DNA from: Dysidea avara
Lineage: Eukaryota; Porifera; Demospongiae; Dictyoceratida; Dysideidae
Reading direction: 5' to 3'
Length of the DNA: 64,000 nucleotides
Assembly (NCBI RefSeq): GCF_963678975.1
Contig: NC_089276.1
Span: forward strand, 28,946,472 to 29,010,471
The position numbers were made by a program, and so were the translations under genes. This document shows positions 53,743 through 64,000 of the stretch, piece after piece (the stretch's first letter is position 1; each line of letters starts with the position of its first letter). A model generated the notes under the pieces. That model was not told the origin of the DNA. It did no database searches and saw nothing but the letters and a program-made list of their open reading frames with translations.

Positions 53743-56116
53743 TCAAAAATCATTAGGTGCAGGAGGAGAACATTCAACACAGTTAAATCTAAAATTATTA
53801 ATGAAGACGTTTCAGCTGGGTTTTTTTGTAGTGATTCCAGAGCATTTGATGTGTACCCATTCATTACAGCTGTCACATTGTATCTGTATAGTACAATAGC
53901 ATATTCATCTATAAAGTATAATAGCATATTCAACGTATTACATAACAATATAATCTTGTGCATATATATACCCATCTTCCATAATACTCTGGATGAGCAA
54001 GACTCTCGTCAGAACATCCACACATGATGCAATAGTCAGTAAGATCCACTGAAGATTGCAAAATAATTACAGTATGTATAACACATTATTTTATTTTATT
54101 ATTATTAACACTTTACAAAGACCAGCACTGAAGGTTTGACAGCAACATGTGCTGCAGCCTTAGGATTACCTAACCTAATTTCAAGGACTTAGATTTAACG
54201 AAGTGGCTATATTTACGGGCCCGTAACGTAGAATTTTTTTGCTATATTTACGGCATTCCTAAGTGTGCATGTGCAAGCATCTCGTGACTTAGTCGGTCAC
54301 GGTGCAAATATTTATTTACCTGGCCGTTTGTTGTATAACTCGAGTATCAAACACACTAGTTGTATGAAGGTAAGTTTTTGGGTGAGTTCGAGGCGAGCTA
54401 GGGTTGAAGCGAGCGTCCCGGCGAAGCCGGGCCAACCCTAGCTCGCCTCGAATCCACCCAAAAACTTACCTTCATACAGACAGTGAAAGTCATCATTGTG
54501 TTTAACAGGCAAACGTCAGGTTAACGTTAGGGTTAGGGTCGGGTTCAGCTTTGGTTTCTTCTTCACTGGTATGGGTTAGACTATAGATTTTTAACATTTA
54601 AATAGTACAAAAACAAGTGAAATACCCAGCAAGCACTGGTGGTACAGTGGTAGAGCATGGGTACTCCAATCCTGGATGTGTGGGTTCGAACCTCGATAAC
54701 ATCACACTTTTTTTCTTCATTTCTTATACCTTTTTGTGTCATGATTTTATCTAAGTTTTTTTTTTAAAATAGTAACAAACTAAGTCATGAGATGCTTGCA
54801 CATGCGCACTTAGGAATGCCGTAAATATAGCAAAAAAATCCTTCGTTACGGGCCCGTAAATATAGCCACTTCCTAGATTTAATGACTTATAACTGATAAG
54901 GTGTAACAGAAAAGAGGCCAAAGTAAGGAAAAAATTCCTCCAACCCCAGGATTTAATCATACCAGAATTTGCAAGTAATACTAAGACTATGTCTTTATGA
55001 GCCTTGGGTATATCTACCCTAAACATTTTACCCTCATTGATTTCATTCAAATTTAGAAGTTGTTCTGCAATCTATATATAGAGAATTAAATACACATACA
55101 TGTACTTGGTTTAATGTATAGACAGGTAAGAATATACTAACCTTCAAACATAAAACACCACAGTTATGGCTGTCCATTTGCACACTGCGTTGCAGTTGCA
55201 CTTGTTTGCACCTGTCAATCAAAACAGGGTCTCTTCCAATAATTGTGTGCTGCATATCAAAAAACTTCTTGTAAAAATTAAAAGTTTTGGTCACATGGTA
55301 CTGATCCTTGCATCACCAACATATAATAATACCAGAGCCAATTACACCCAATCCCTAGCTTACTCGATGGCTGTGTATGCTCCACGTATAGATTTCGAAG
55401 GGCCCAAGGGATCAAGGTAGTAGAATATCTTCTCATTCATATTGATGGCCTGCATGATGCAAAAGAGCAATATCCAACTAACTCGATGTGGCAAGTGGCT
55501 ACTGCATATAAATGTCCTACTTACAATCAAAATCCAATGGTTGTTTCCATGATTGTATGCCCCAACAATAAAGGTCTTTGTACGGTAATTTGCATATTTT
55601 TCATTGTAAAACAATTTTCGTATGCAAAAACTTGTATGAAAAATTTTTATATAAAAGTTCGAACTACTCTAATAGAACAGTCATTCACGTAAATCATACA
55701 AAAATATTTTTAGACCAAAAATTTTTATCACGAAAAGTTTTTGCAACAAAAATAAAGCAAATTACAGTACTTAATGTTTCCTGAATGTGTATATAATAGC
55801 ATTGCAAACACATGAAGTTTCACTTATTTCATTGTATGTACCATTACACAGTACTTATAGTATATACACACAACATTCTGAATTCATGTACCTTACTTAG
55901 TAGATGTGATGCCCTCTCATCAAATGCTTTAAATGTGCAGGAATGATTAACAATTGATGTAATTGTTTGAGTAATGATTGCATAGCTGCAATGCAACTAG
56001 CAGCTGCAAGTATCCATTCATGATCTGATATGGTATACAAAGAATCATTTTATAGCACTCTAATTAGTATTTCGTACCTCATCATTTAGTAAACTGTTCC
56101 TTTCAAACAGTGAAAG
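53743..56116 (-). CDS. C48 (Ulp1/SENP-like) cysteine protease fused to a PHD finger
   Basis: Exons: 56078-56116 (LSLFERNSLLNDE), about 55895-56024 (IMNGYLQLL, then an apparent frame change to AFDERASHLL), 55525-55575 (FIVGAYNHGNNHWILI, catalytic His), 55364-55449 (IFYYLDPLGPSKSI, catalytic Asp), 55142-55306 (VQMDSHNCGVLCLK, catalytic Gln and Cys), 54963-55071, 53972-54048 (VDLTDYCIMCGCSDE) and 53743-53883 (IQCDSCNEWVHIKCSGITTK, later FNCVEC). The last two exons form a C4HC3 PHD finger. C48 proteases cleave ubiquitin-like modifiers; PHD fingers usually read histone tails. Two phase problems (in exon 2 and at the exon 4-5 join) and a TGA at 53812-53814 inside the finger suggest decay or sequence errors. 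The N-terminus is missing. A Mutator-like element lies in the intron before the PHD exons and a MITE 6 bp upstream of the HNNHW exon. Confidence 0.8.
54199..54873. mobile_element. 675-bp Mutator-like element with 9-bp target duplication
   Basis: About 95-bp TIRs start GAAGTGGCTATATTTACGGG and run past AGCAAAAAAAT-type and GCACACTTAGGAATGCC-type blocks. Flanks TAGATTTAA at 54190-54198 and 54874-54882. Inside are a 46-bp-arm palindrome (54361-54406 and 54433-54478) with a GC-rich hairpin loop, and a tRNA-like sequence. No transposase. It lies within an intron of the C48-PHD gene. Confidence 0.88.
54633..54714 (+). ncRNA. tRNA-derived sequence with A and B boxes and a T7 stop
   Basis: GGTGGTACAGTGGTAGAGC resembles a pol III A box and tRNA D arm; GGTTCGAACC at 54683-54692 is a near-perfect B box; TTTTTTT follows at 54708-54714. 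The acceptor and anticodon stems do not pair well, so this is a tRNA relic or SINE head (Gly-like D arm), not a functional tRNA. Being inside a transposon, it may have been captured. Confidence 0.65.
55581..55769. mobile_element. TA-flanked MITE, second copy, with central motif
   Basis: Ends TACGGTAATTTGC and the inverse of GCAAATTACAGTA. An inverted relative of 39218-39415. The plus form of the motif (ACTACTCTAATAGAACAGTC) is central at 55657-55685. Its right neighbour is the HNNHW exon of the C48 gene. Confidence 0.8.
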
Positions 56117-56423
56117 CTACCATGATGAACAAAAAAATGGCCAATTCTTGATTTTACAGTATAACATGTCTGTCTATTCCAAATCACCTGGAGCTGCTCA
56201 TGTAGTATGTTACTATACACAGATAGGAAATTGATACATGATTTTGGGAACTGTTTTCATCTTTTCGTTTCTTTCCTGGTGGTCCATTATTTACTGGGCT
56301 CAAGTTAAGCCCACCATTGGCTTATCAAATGAAAATCTCTGATGATAATCAAAAATATCTCAGAAAACATATTTGCGCATGAGCAACTTTATACTGGAAA
56401 AGAAACGGAGAAACCAATTACGT
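56117..56423. other. No gene recognised
   Basis: Would contain upstream exons of the C48-PHD gene, but none could be identified. Confidence 0.4.
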
Positions 56424-56941
56424 AGTTACCCAGGTAGTCCGGTCATTTTATGAAAAAAGGGGTCAAACGTAAACTAATTGCAACACAAATGGTTTCAACA
56501 GTTTCTAGCACAGAAAAATGTGTTCTATAACATATCAAAAGTCTCGGAAGATCCCATAAGGGGAAAGTGACCTATTGCATGACCTTTTTAGCCATTTTTA
56601 GCAAAAAAAATTGTATTTGTGCTTCTACGTATTTCAGCTGTACATTATCCAAACTGTTTACATTTAGTATCAAATGATTGCTCTCACTATAAGGAACAAG
56701 ATGATACTTGGTTGGTATCCATAGCTTAATTTACTCTAAAGTTATCATCATTTCACTGGACAAAACTGACATTATTTAGTCCCATCCACGCACTTAATTA
56801 AATTTTAGTTTAACCTATTTATTGTTTGTCTAATGGTATTTTTCCCATGGCAAGGGACTTTTTTAGAACAGAGGGTCATAATGAAGACTAGAAGGTGCAT
56901 GTGTTACCATGGAAACCAAGAAATAGCATAGCTTTATATAC

Positions 56942-57622
56942 AATTGTAACTGGATCTGTGAAAACCGATCTTATCGCCCAAAAACAGGAAGTTTGATTTT
57001 TTCACACAAACACAAAGCTTTACGAATGCACTATCAAAATTTTCAAGCAGTGGCAAGCCGTATGAGTGGTCTGGGGCCTTGATGGAGTCCTGGCCAACCT
57101 GGAGATGGCTGTGTGTGACTGTATAGCTCCGTGGTATTAGACAATGACCTGTGCTGTAAGTTTCCTTTCATTTTAGCTAGTTTTGAGCCTTGAATGGTCC
57201 TTAACTTGGCCTAATATAGTATTAGTAATATTTAAACAGGGAGTCCAAATATATCCCAACACATTACTCTTTAATTTTTCCAACACATCCTCCCTGTTTA
57301 AATATATCCCAACACATTCCTCTTTAATCTTTAAACAATGTCTTACCTGCCTTCCAGGCCCCCCGCCTCCTACCCCTTTTGGAGCTTGCCTGATATGGGC
57401 AACCTCGGTTTAAAAAACTATCTAAAATGGTGGGAAACTTAGCTGTTAACTACTTCTTCAGTAGATGATCTGGAAGGAAATAAATTGTTGTAAAACGTGT
57501 GAAAATCTGGTACGCGTAGCTACCATCATTGGCAAGCTACAACACTCAGAATATTTAAAACTGACATTTCTCAATACTTTTAATGGGCGATAAGACCGGT
57601 TTTCCCAGAGACAGTCACAATT
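56942..57622. mobile_element. 681-bp MITE nested in the left arm
   Basis: TIR about 40 bp, AATTGTAACTGGATCTGTG then AAAACCGATCTTATCGCCCA, inverted at 57583-57622. The right arm at about 59240 lacks it, which fixes the insertion point by comparison. Confidence 0.8.
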
Positions 57623-57768
57623 CGGTTGTTTCATTGTGTATTGTCATGAAGATGGATTCAATTCTTTACAATTCCAAACCTGACATTAAGTTAGGTACAT
57701 ATACAATGACATTGAAAATTGTATGGCCGTGTTAGTTTTCTTGTGTATATAAATGGTAAGTTTTGCTT

Positions 57769-58145
57769 TCATTCAGTGTTGGTATCTGTGTCATCTTCTT
57801 CATGGATTGAGGTATATGAGTTCATGCAGCCTGTTACCTTGCAGTTGCCACAAACAGATACAAGAAGATCACCAACTAGCACAGTGTCTGCTACTCTGGC
57901 TAATTCTACTACTTTTTGTACATTCATCACATCAGCATCTCCTGAAGCATGGTATACTATATAATTTCTTTCCAAGAAGCAGCTAAGCATATTAATGAGC
58001 TGCTGTTTGTTGGTGCTGTTCGATTAAAAGTTCCCTTCTTCATGTTCAGCTTTATATCTTTGGTGAATGACACAGCCATTCTAGAGCATCTTTTGGCCCT
58101 CCTCAAATGTACCATATCTTTTGTTGATGACTTCTCATGTGTCAT
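57769..58145 (-). pseudogene. PIN-like/Cys-rich protein gene, internally deleted copy
   Basis: The minus strand reads HLRRAKRCSRMAVSFTKDIK, YHASGDADVMNVQKVVELAR and ADTVLVGD, then jumps to SVCGNCKVTGCMNS and an acidic tail. Compared with the plus-strand copy the middle is deleted. Internal frame breaks add to this. Confidence 0.65.
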
Positions 58146-59061
58146 TCACCAAAGATACGAAGCTAAATATGAAGAAGGGAATTTTTTTATCGAACAGCAC
58201 CAACAAGTAGCAGTTCATTAATATGCTTAGCTGCTTCTTGGAAAGAAATTGTAAAGTATACCATGCTTCAAGAGATGTTGATGTGATGAATGCACAAAAA
58301 TCAGTAGAATTAGCCAGAGTAGCAGACACTGCTATATACACCGATATTCTTGTATTGTTGTGCTATCATGCCCACTTGAAATCACGCAACATATTTTTCA
58401 AACCAGAGCCAAAGAAAGCTACTATGAAATGGAACATAACTGCTGTCAAAGAGAAACTTGGCTTTGAAATATGCTAAAACATTCTCTTCCTGCATGCAAT
58501 ACTTGGATGTGACAAAACATCAGAGCTATATGGCATTGGGAAAGGTAAAGTCCAGTAAACACTTTCAAATGCAGACCAAAGTGTTCAGTACAGCAACATC
58601 TACACCAAATGACATCATGGCTGCAGGAGAGCAGTGGAAATCCAAGGGAAGGAATGAACTTTCTCCACTAGAAGCATTATTGTGAATAGGTAGCTAAAAG
58701 TACTACATTTGTTCTTCCACAAACTTTGCCACCTACTTCAGCTGCTGCTAAATATCACAGTTTCCGTGTATATTTCCAAACACAAGAGTGAAACGGTGAT
58801 GCCAGTGAAATGCAGCCAACTGCATGGGGGTGGAAAGACTATGATGGAAAACTGATGCCTGTGCTAACTAGTGATTTATCTCCAGATGAGCTGTTGAAAA
58901 TGATTAGATGTAACCCACACTGACTGCAGCGGCATAAGATGCACTTGCAAGAAATTCAATGTGAAATGCACTTCTGTTTGTGGCAACTGCAAGGGAACAG
59001 GCTGCACCAACTCAGATACCTCAATCCATGAAGAAGATGATACAGATACCAACACTGAATG
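58138..59061 (+). pseudogene. PIN-like/Cys-rich protein gene, fuller but broken copy
   Basis: Plus-strand pieces in order: SFTKDTKLNMKKG, CKVYHASRDVDVMNAQKSVE, TDILVLLCYHAHLKSRNIFF, LFLHAILGCDKTSELYGIGK, AAAKYHSFRVYFQ-like, and RCTCKKFNVKCTSVCGNCKG with a short acidic end. The DTD, then HAxxGCDxTS, then GIGKG order recalls PIN/FEN-type nuclease folds; the tail has CxCxKxxxxC spacing. I know this as an uncharacterised, repeated family in cnidarians and sponges. Several stops and shifts show it is inactive. Confidence 0.65.
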
Positions 59062-59734
59062 AAAGCAAAACTTACCATGGCCATGGTTGAAAATAGATTT
59101 TCCACTACCATGGCCATGGTTGAAGTACAATTTTATTATAATGAATGTCCTTGTGTTTGTACCTAACTTAATTAGTACAATGTCAGGTTTGTAATTGCAA
59201 AGAATTAAATCCATCTTCATGACAATAGAGAATGAAAACAACTGAATTGGCTATAAAGCTATGCTATTTCTCGGTTTCCATGGTGACACATGCTCCTTCT
59301 AGTCTTCATTATGACCCTCTGTTATAAGAATATCCCTTGCCATGGGAAAACTACCATTAGACAAGGTTGAACCAAAATTTAATTAAGTGCATGGGTGGGA
59401 CTAAATAATGTCAGTTTTGTCCAGTAAAATGATGATAACTTTAGAACAAATTAAGCTATGGTTACCAAACAAGTATCATCTTGTTCCTTATAGTGAGAGC
59501 AATCATTTGATACCAAATGTAAATAGTTTGGATAATATACAGCTGAAATAGAAGCACAAATCCTCATTTTTTGCTAAAAAATGCATAAAAGGTCACTTTC
59601 CCCTTATGGGATTTTCTGGGACTTTTGATATGTTATAGAGCACATTTTTCTGTGCTAGAAACTGTTGAAACCATTTGTGTTGCAATTAGTTTAAGGTCAA
59701 ACCATGAAATGACTGGACTAGGGCAGCTATCTAG

Positions 59735-59971
59735 CAGGGGCAGATCCAGAAATAAAAGGTCACAACCAGCTGACAATAACTGCCCACCTCACCAACTAGG
59801 CATTTATAGCTGATAAAGTACATAAAATCCTTACATAGCTTGCTACACACTGCTCTAATACTCTGTTTTATTAGAGTGACTGCTATATTAGAGTATCTCG
59901 ATCTTCGTATACAAAAAATTTTGGAGGAGGGGTCGAGAGCCCCCTTTAACCCCCCTCCCCACCTATCCCTG
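59735..59971. mobile_element. 237-bp hAT-like MITE containing the motif
   Basis: Ends CAGGGGCAGATCC and the inverse of CCACCTATCCCTG. Flanks CTATCTAG (59727-59734) and CTTTCTAG (59972-59979) match at seven of eight positions. Minus-strand motif copies lie at 59850 and 59880-59905. It abuts the outer end of the inverted-repeat element. Confidence 0.8.
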
Positions 59972-59979
59972 CTTTCTAG

Positions 59980-60539
59980 CTTGATAGATAGTCTAAAGTA
60001 ATCCTGGCCACTATAGCTCTTGAAAAAGAGAAATTTAGGTTAACTAATCTGCTGGACTAGCAATATGTGTAGCTAGTTTTAATTTAATTTTGTTTTGTTG
60101 TGTGAGTGGGTTTGAGGACCGTTTGTGGCAGGGGGGACCAACTGCAGCAACATTATATGGTCCAGCTGGACCATTTGATGTGCCATAATTGGTCCGGCCT
60201 GACCAACAAATCTTACACAAAGAACCTCTTAGGTGGGAGATCACAGCAATTACAAAATAGCAGAAGAGTCTAGGAATGACGTAGAACTTCGTGGATGATG
60301 AACTTATCTTCAATCTCAATGAGTGAGACGTGTTAAGCAATGACACTAAGATAAAAATTGTTGCTGTTCCTATGACCCTATAGGATTTGTGGCTCCAGCC
60401 ATTATTTGCTTTAAATTGTTGTTTCAAAAACTTGTACCAGCAAGATTGAATGGAATAAATCTTTGATTGATCAAATGGAAAAAAAATTGTTTAAGAATTC
60501 CAAGGAGTGACTACATCAATCCTGAATTGTTAATTTTGA
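59980..60539. other. No gene; GGTCC-rich block related to 47.4 kb
   Basis: Near 60115-60205, inverted GGACC/GGTCC phrases recall those at 47344-47455. The segment 60440-60560 is the inverse of 40760-40880. Confidence 0.4.
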
Positions 60540-60870
60540 ACTTTTAGCACTAAAGGAAGAAAGCCTGGTAGCCTCACAGGATTCTGTGATGCTTCAACTG
60601 AAGTATAGCTAATGTGTATTATCTGAGAATTGAGGAGAGTAAGTTAATTTTGTAGCACCAAAGACTACTATCTACTGGCAAATTTCATCAGTAGAATTTC
60701 TTAAAACAAACATCCACATTGTTGCTTTACTAATGCTAAGGTGGCACTCTCCTGGGTCAAGGGTATCACTAATAATGGAAGCTGTTGGTTGAAACTGGAT
60801 GAAACCGTTGTAGCTGATGAGTGTTGGAACCACTTCCGAATCTTGCAGACATTCTTTAATGTAACAAGTA
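60540..60870 (+). mobile_element. BEL/Pao fragment, plus strand
   Basis: The plus frame gives GFCDAST (the conserved DAS motif before RNase H in BEL/Pao), then NAKVALSWVKGITNNGS and DECWNHFRILQ. It parallels the minus-strand fragment at 42775-42965. Stops and a junction with the foldback at 60864 break it. Confidence 0.65.
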
Positions 60871-61155
60871 CACAAAAATTGGAATTTTCAACTAGAGTAG
60901 GGACCATAGCACATTGATAAGAAGTACTGAAGCAAGCTGGAGTAATGCAGGATATTAAATCACAGTAAAACAATAAGAAGTGTTATATCCCTAGATGCCA
61001 TAATGGAAATGCACAATAGGGATATAACACTTTTTACTGTTTTACTATGATTTAATATTGTGCACTACTCCAGCTAGTTTCTGTACTTTTTACCATTTTA
61101 TCAATGTGCTATGGTACCTACTTTAGTTGAAAATTCCAATTTTTTGTGTACTTGT
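60864..61155. repeat. Foldback element, copy 2 (TIR about 130 bp)
   Basis: ACAAGTACACAAAAATTGGA to GTTATATCCCT is inverted at 61018-61155 (AGGGATATAACAC to GTGTACTTGT), with the loop near 60996-61017. Homologous to 41591-41870; the flank after it is also homologous. Confidence 0.85.
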
Positions 61156-61981
61156 ATGTCAACATTTTTTTGTAAAATAAAATTATTATGACTGGTGAAC
61201 CCACACATACCGCATCAAAAGAAATAACTGGCGCCCGTACCCCAGCTATCAATTATCATCTGAAAAGTGAAGTATCTATTACGTTTCATTGTCAGCTATG
61301 TTCAACCTATACAGCATTACAAATCAAGAACTGTTTGAAAAGCACCTCAGAGTCTGCAATCAAAGTAGCCACTATGAAAAATACAGATGATTTCTGTTAA
61401 GAAGGAACCTGTCACTTGCTACCACCAAATCAACAACTTTTGCTGTCAGCAAAGACGAATGGGACACAAAGGAGGACACTGGTAAGTCCACGAAGAATGC
61501 ATTGTATATACTGCGGTATGCCAAAAGGCACGTGTCCAGCTGAAGCAACATTGAACAGTGAAAAATCAAGACTGTAGCCTTAGCTGTTATTGAGTCATGT
61601 TTGTCTGAAGGCATCAGTTACTCAGTCAGTCAGTATATAGAAAATTCTATTTAATAATTTTTTTATATTCCATAACAACTTGTTGAAAGTGTTTCTGGTA
61701 AATCTGACACTGCTTGAAGGTTCTTAGTTTACTAATTTGTTAAGCTGCTTTACTGTAGTTGTACCTAGTTATACTGATAGTAAAATGTCAGTATATGGAA
61801 CATAATTGTTTTACTAAGTTTCTCTCATTAAAACATCACTGAATGCGGGTTCACTGAAAAACTACTAAAATAACAAACAATTAACTATTCCATATACTGG
61901 GGATATATGACTCTAGTAAACTAAGAAACTTCTCAGCAGTGTGAAGGCTTGTTGGGCTTTGTTTTACCTAACCAATACTGC
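61156..61981 (+). repeat. Block paralogous to 41871-42380
   Basis: Collinear with the 41.9-kb block, including the frame IKVATMKNTDDFC (stop after it) and GAAGGCATCAGT with a shorter (CAGT)n. It ends at the hAT MITE. Confidence 0.6.
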
Positions 61982-62466
61982 TAGGGACCAGTCTATTTTG
62001 CTTTTTTTTCTACCTATATTTCTTTCCAGCAATTCTTTTATTTTTCACCTATTATGCTCCATATTCTGCTCAAGAATTATAAATTTTGCTCAGCACTGAT
62101 CTTTGTTAATTGAATATTTCCAAGTGTAAAGCTACAGTTTCACCTTAAAGTGACTGTTCTATTAGAGTATCTCGATCAGCAACTACTTCTAACATGTAAA
62201 GCAAGAAGCTAGCTAATATTGCTTAACATGTGTGACTGTACATGTTTTATTAGGGTATTTCGATTGTCACTTGTTTTTCCTGTAACAATTAGCTATGCAT
62301 TGTCGATATTTTAGCATGTCTGACTGTTCTATTAGGGTATCTCGATCTTTTGTGCAATTTTTATGTCCACTTCACAAAAATTGCACCTATTATGCCAGCA
62401 TTTTGCTCATTGCTTTTACCCACCCATTATGCCAAAAATTTTGCCAGCAAAATCGATGGGTCCCTA
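61982..62466. mobile_element. 485-bp hAT-like MITE with three motif copies
   Basis: Ends TAGGGACCAGTC and the inverse of GATGGGTCCCTA; flanks AATACTGC at 61974-61981 and 62467-62474. Motif copies (minus form) at 62150, 62231-62266 and 62320. An inverted relative is at 43967-44420. Confidence 0.92.
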
Positions 62467-62999
62467 AATACTGCCTCATCGTTGACAGGGAAGTGAGGCT
62501 GGTTTTTATTTTTTCATGTGCCATGCCCAAACCTTTGTGGTCCTTACTATACAGTACTATCATAATTACTCACTTGCCACATCATCTTCCACCATCAATG
62601 CATATATCGTTACTCATGCATTATAAATAATCTCGAATCCTTTGGAACTCAGTACCTGTAGAAGTTTACAAATAACCAAATCAGTCCCTTTCTGGTTAGC
62701 ACTTCATTGTTTTCTGTTTAACTGACTGACCTCATTTACTTGTCTTGTTCTTGTATAGGTATTTTGTGTGTCATGTTCTGTTGTAAGTGTATTTATGGTT
62801 GTTTTTGTACTTGTACCCATATGTATGTCTCTGTAAGTGGGCACGTTTACAGGCTTTGCCCTTTGTCTTTTGACGTAAATTGATAATCTAATCTACTGTA
62901 ATTACAAAATCACAACACATAATCATACTACAGTGTCTATCATCACATCTCCAGATTATGCCCAGTTTGGACCAGATATTAACTCTTGAGAGGATTTGT
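62467..62999. repeat. Continuation of the paralogous block
   Basis: AGTGAGGCTGGTTTTT and GTGGTCCTTACTATACAGTA match 42400-42480; 62895-62999 matches 43850-43958. No gene. Confidence 0.6.
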
Positions 63000-64000
63000 T
63001 ACTCTCATACCTCTTTGAACTGGCAGTTCAGGAGTAGTATTGACTGGGGGATTAGGGATGGCAGCTGTATGTGGGTCTCATCTGTTTCTTCTGAGAAAAC
63101 CCAAGGTTCCTAGCTTGAATGTAGTGAAAGAATGAGATGTACTATTGAAGACAAAACAAAAGAACAATTAATTTTAAATAAGCTCTGAGGAATCAGAGAT
63201 TTACCACTTCTCAAGACAGGACAGCAATTAGTGCAAAAGTTGGGGAACAAGTTGCTCATAGATCCTACTCAGTAGCAACTCCACATGCTCTTGTGTTGTT
63301 GGGACTGTTGTACGGAGAGCCTTATTCATCTTGTTTCTGGGTTCAACTTTGTTTGAATGTACCACCACTGATCAGCTGCAGAACAAGTAGACATGTGTAT
63401 CTCTCCCACCTATTTGGCAAGTATTTGCAACAAATGGTTTAAAGCTCAACTGCATCCTCTGATCCACAATAGCAAGTTTGCACTATCAGTCTATAGAATA
63501 TAGATCTCTTCTCCATAGCCAAAGCAATAATGTGAAATGGATTGAGATAATCTGGTACCCAATACTGCTCTCATGAGCTTTAAACACTGAAGTGGAGATA
63601 CCTTTGTCTGAATTAAGCATATTGATAAACTTTTATCTTGATATTCAATTCTCATCTACACAGACTGCTGCACCATAAGCCTCCTATAAAACATCTACAA
63701 ACACATGTAGTACAGCTGACCTTATTTCTTTCTTCGACTGTAAATACCTCAGAATTCTAACATTAAGGTAAGTTTACAAACCGTGTTGTCACCCTGGTAG
63801 ACATATCTTGTGGCAATATCTTTTATCCAAATTGTACCCGCACTTCTTGCATCTATGCTTTTGTTGGAAAAGTGGATAAAAGTATCTAAGCAGATGAAGA
63901 TTGAGTTGACCTGTCTTGATGCTTGGAACTCTTCCATGTTCTTGAAGCATTGTCTTCAAAGTAGTGATAGTAGTGATATCTCAATCTCACTATTCCACAA
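63000..64000 (-). mobile_element. Gypsy pol remnant and unresolved retroelement debris
   Basis: CTGGCAGTTCAGGAGTAGTA and TTGTTGGGACTGTTGTACGG match the minus-strand Gypsy remnant at 44430-44760. From about 63400 to the window end no domain is recognised; the frame at 63749-63937 is not credited. Confidence 0.5.

Larger units (their letters stand above)
56424..59730. mobile_element. 3.3-kb inverted-repeat element with a gene copy in each arm
   Basis: Left arm 56424-58074 is inverted as 58138-59730 around a 63-bp centre. Outer segments match closely (for example AGAAACTGTTGAAACCATTT on the right and its inverse on the left). The left arm has lost about 640 bp of the internal gene and gained a 681-bp MITE, so arm lengths are similar by coincidence. 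It may be a foldback-type DNA transposon or an inverted duplication; target duplications were not found. Confidence 0.75.

Noticed and set aside
54520..54545. TTAGGGTTAGGG-like telomeric sequence
   Set aside because: Only about two units inside a transposon; no array.
54633..54710. Functional tRNA gene
   Set aside because: The A and B boxes are good but acceptor and anticodon stems do not pair, so it is annotated as a tRNA relic.

Overview
The window looks like animal nuclear DNA, most likely from a sponge (demosponge-like). This is inferred from spliced eukaryotic genes, AT-rich sequence, dense MITE, LINE, Gypsy and BEL/Pao debris, and a degraded beta-helix gene of a kind I associate with sponges. 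No single sequence proves the taxon.

Layout: 1-13.2 kb holds a cluster of PKA-type (AGC) kinase genes on the minus strand. A detached C-tail exon lies at 1.1 kb, a kinase copy with two damaged splice sites at 6.8-8.2 kb, and a second copy at 8.9-12.4 kb with a stop in the C-tail and a LINE inside an intron. A 2.6-kb satellite-bearing composite element lies between the C-tail exon and the body of the first kinase. From 18.3 to 27.6 kb is a PIF1-type helicase gene on the plus strand, recognisable from its N-terminal region to its last exon but with three apparent frameshifts. From 32.4 to 35.7 kb is a spliced minus-strand gene of unknown function. A second copy of the composite element lies at 35.9-38.5 kb. 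From 40 to 47 kb and 60.5 to 64 kb are decayed BEL/Pao and Gypsy retroelements; parts of the two blocks are collinear duplicates, each hit independently by a hAT-type MITE. From 53.7 to 56.1 kb is a minus-strand gene joining a C48 (Ulp1/SENP) protease to a PHD finger. From 56.4 to 59.7 kb is a 3.3-kb inverted-repeat element with two head-to-head copies of a decayed PIN-like/Cys-rich gene.

The most unusual signals are structural. (1) A short motif, core GATACTCTAATAGAACAGTC, occurs about 20 times in both orientations, mostly inside MITEs of unrelated superfamilies and at the entrance to both satellite arrays. (2) Two copies of a composite element join a unique head, a 30/31-bp higher-order satellite and a terminal foldback. 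(3) Three foldbacks share the terminus CCAAAACAGC, one being a nearly perfect 302-bp-arm palindrome. (4) At least six hAT-like elements with 7/8 or 8/8 target duplications and two Mutator-like elements with 9-bp duplications can be delimited from the sequence alone; for two of the hAT insertions, related empty sites lie in this same window.

Most recognisable genes carry at least one one- or two-base frameshift, premature stop or broken splice site. Real pseudogenisation and assembly indels cannot be separated without reads or transcripts.
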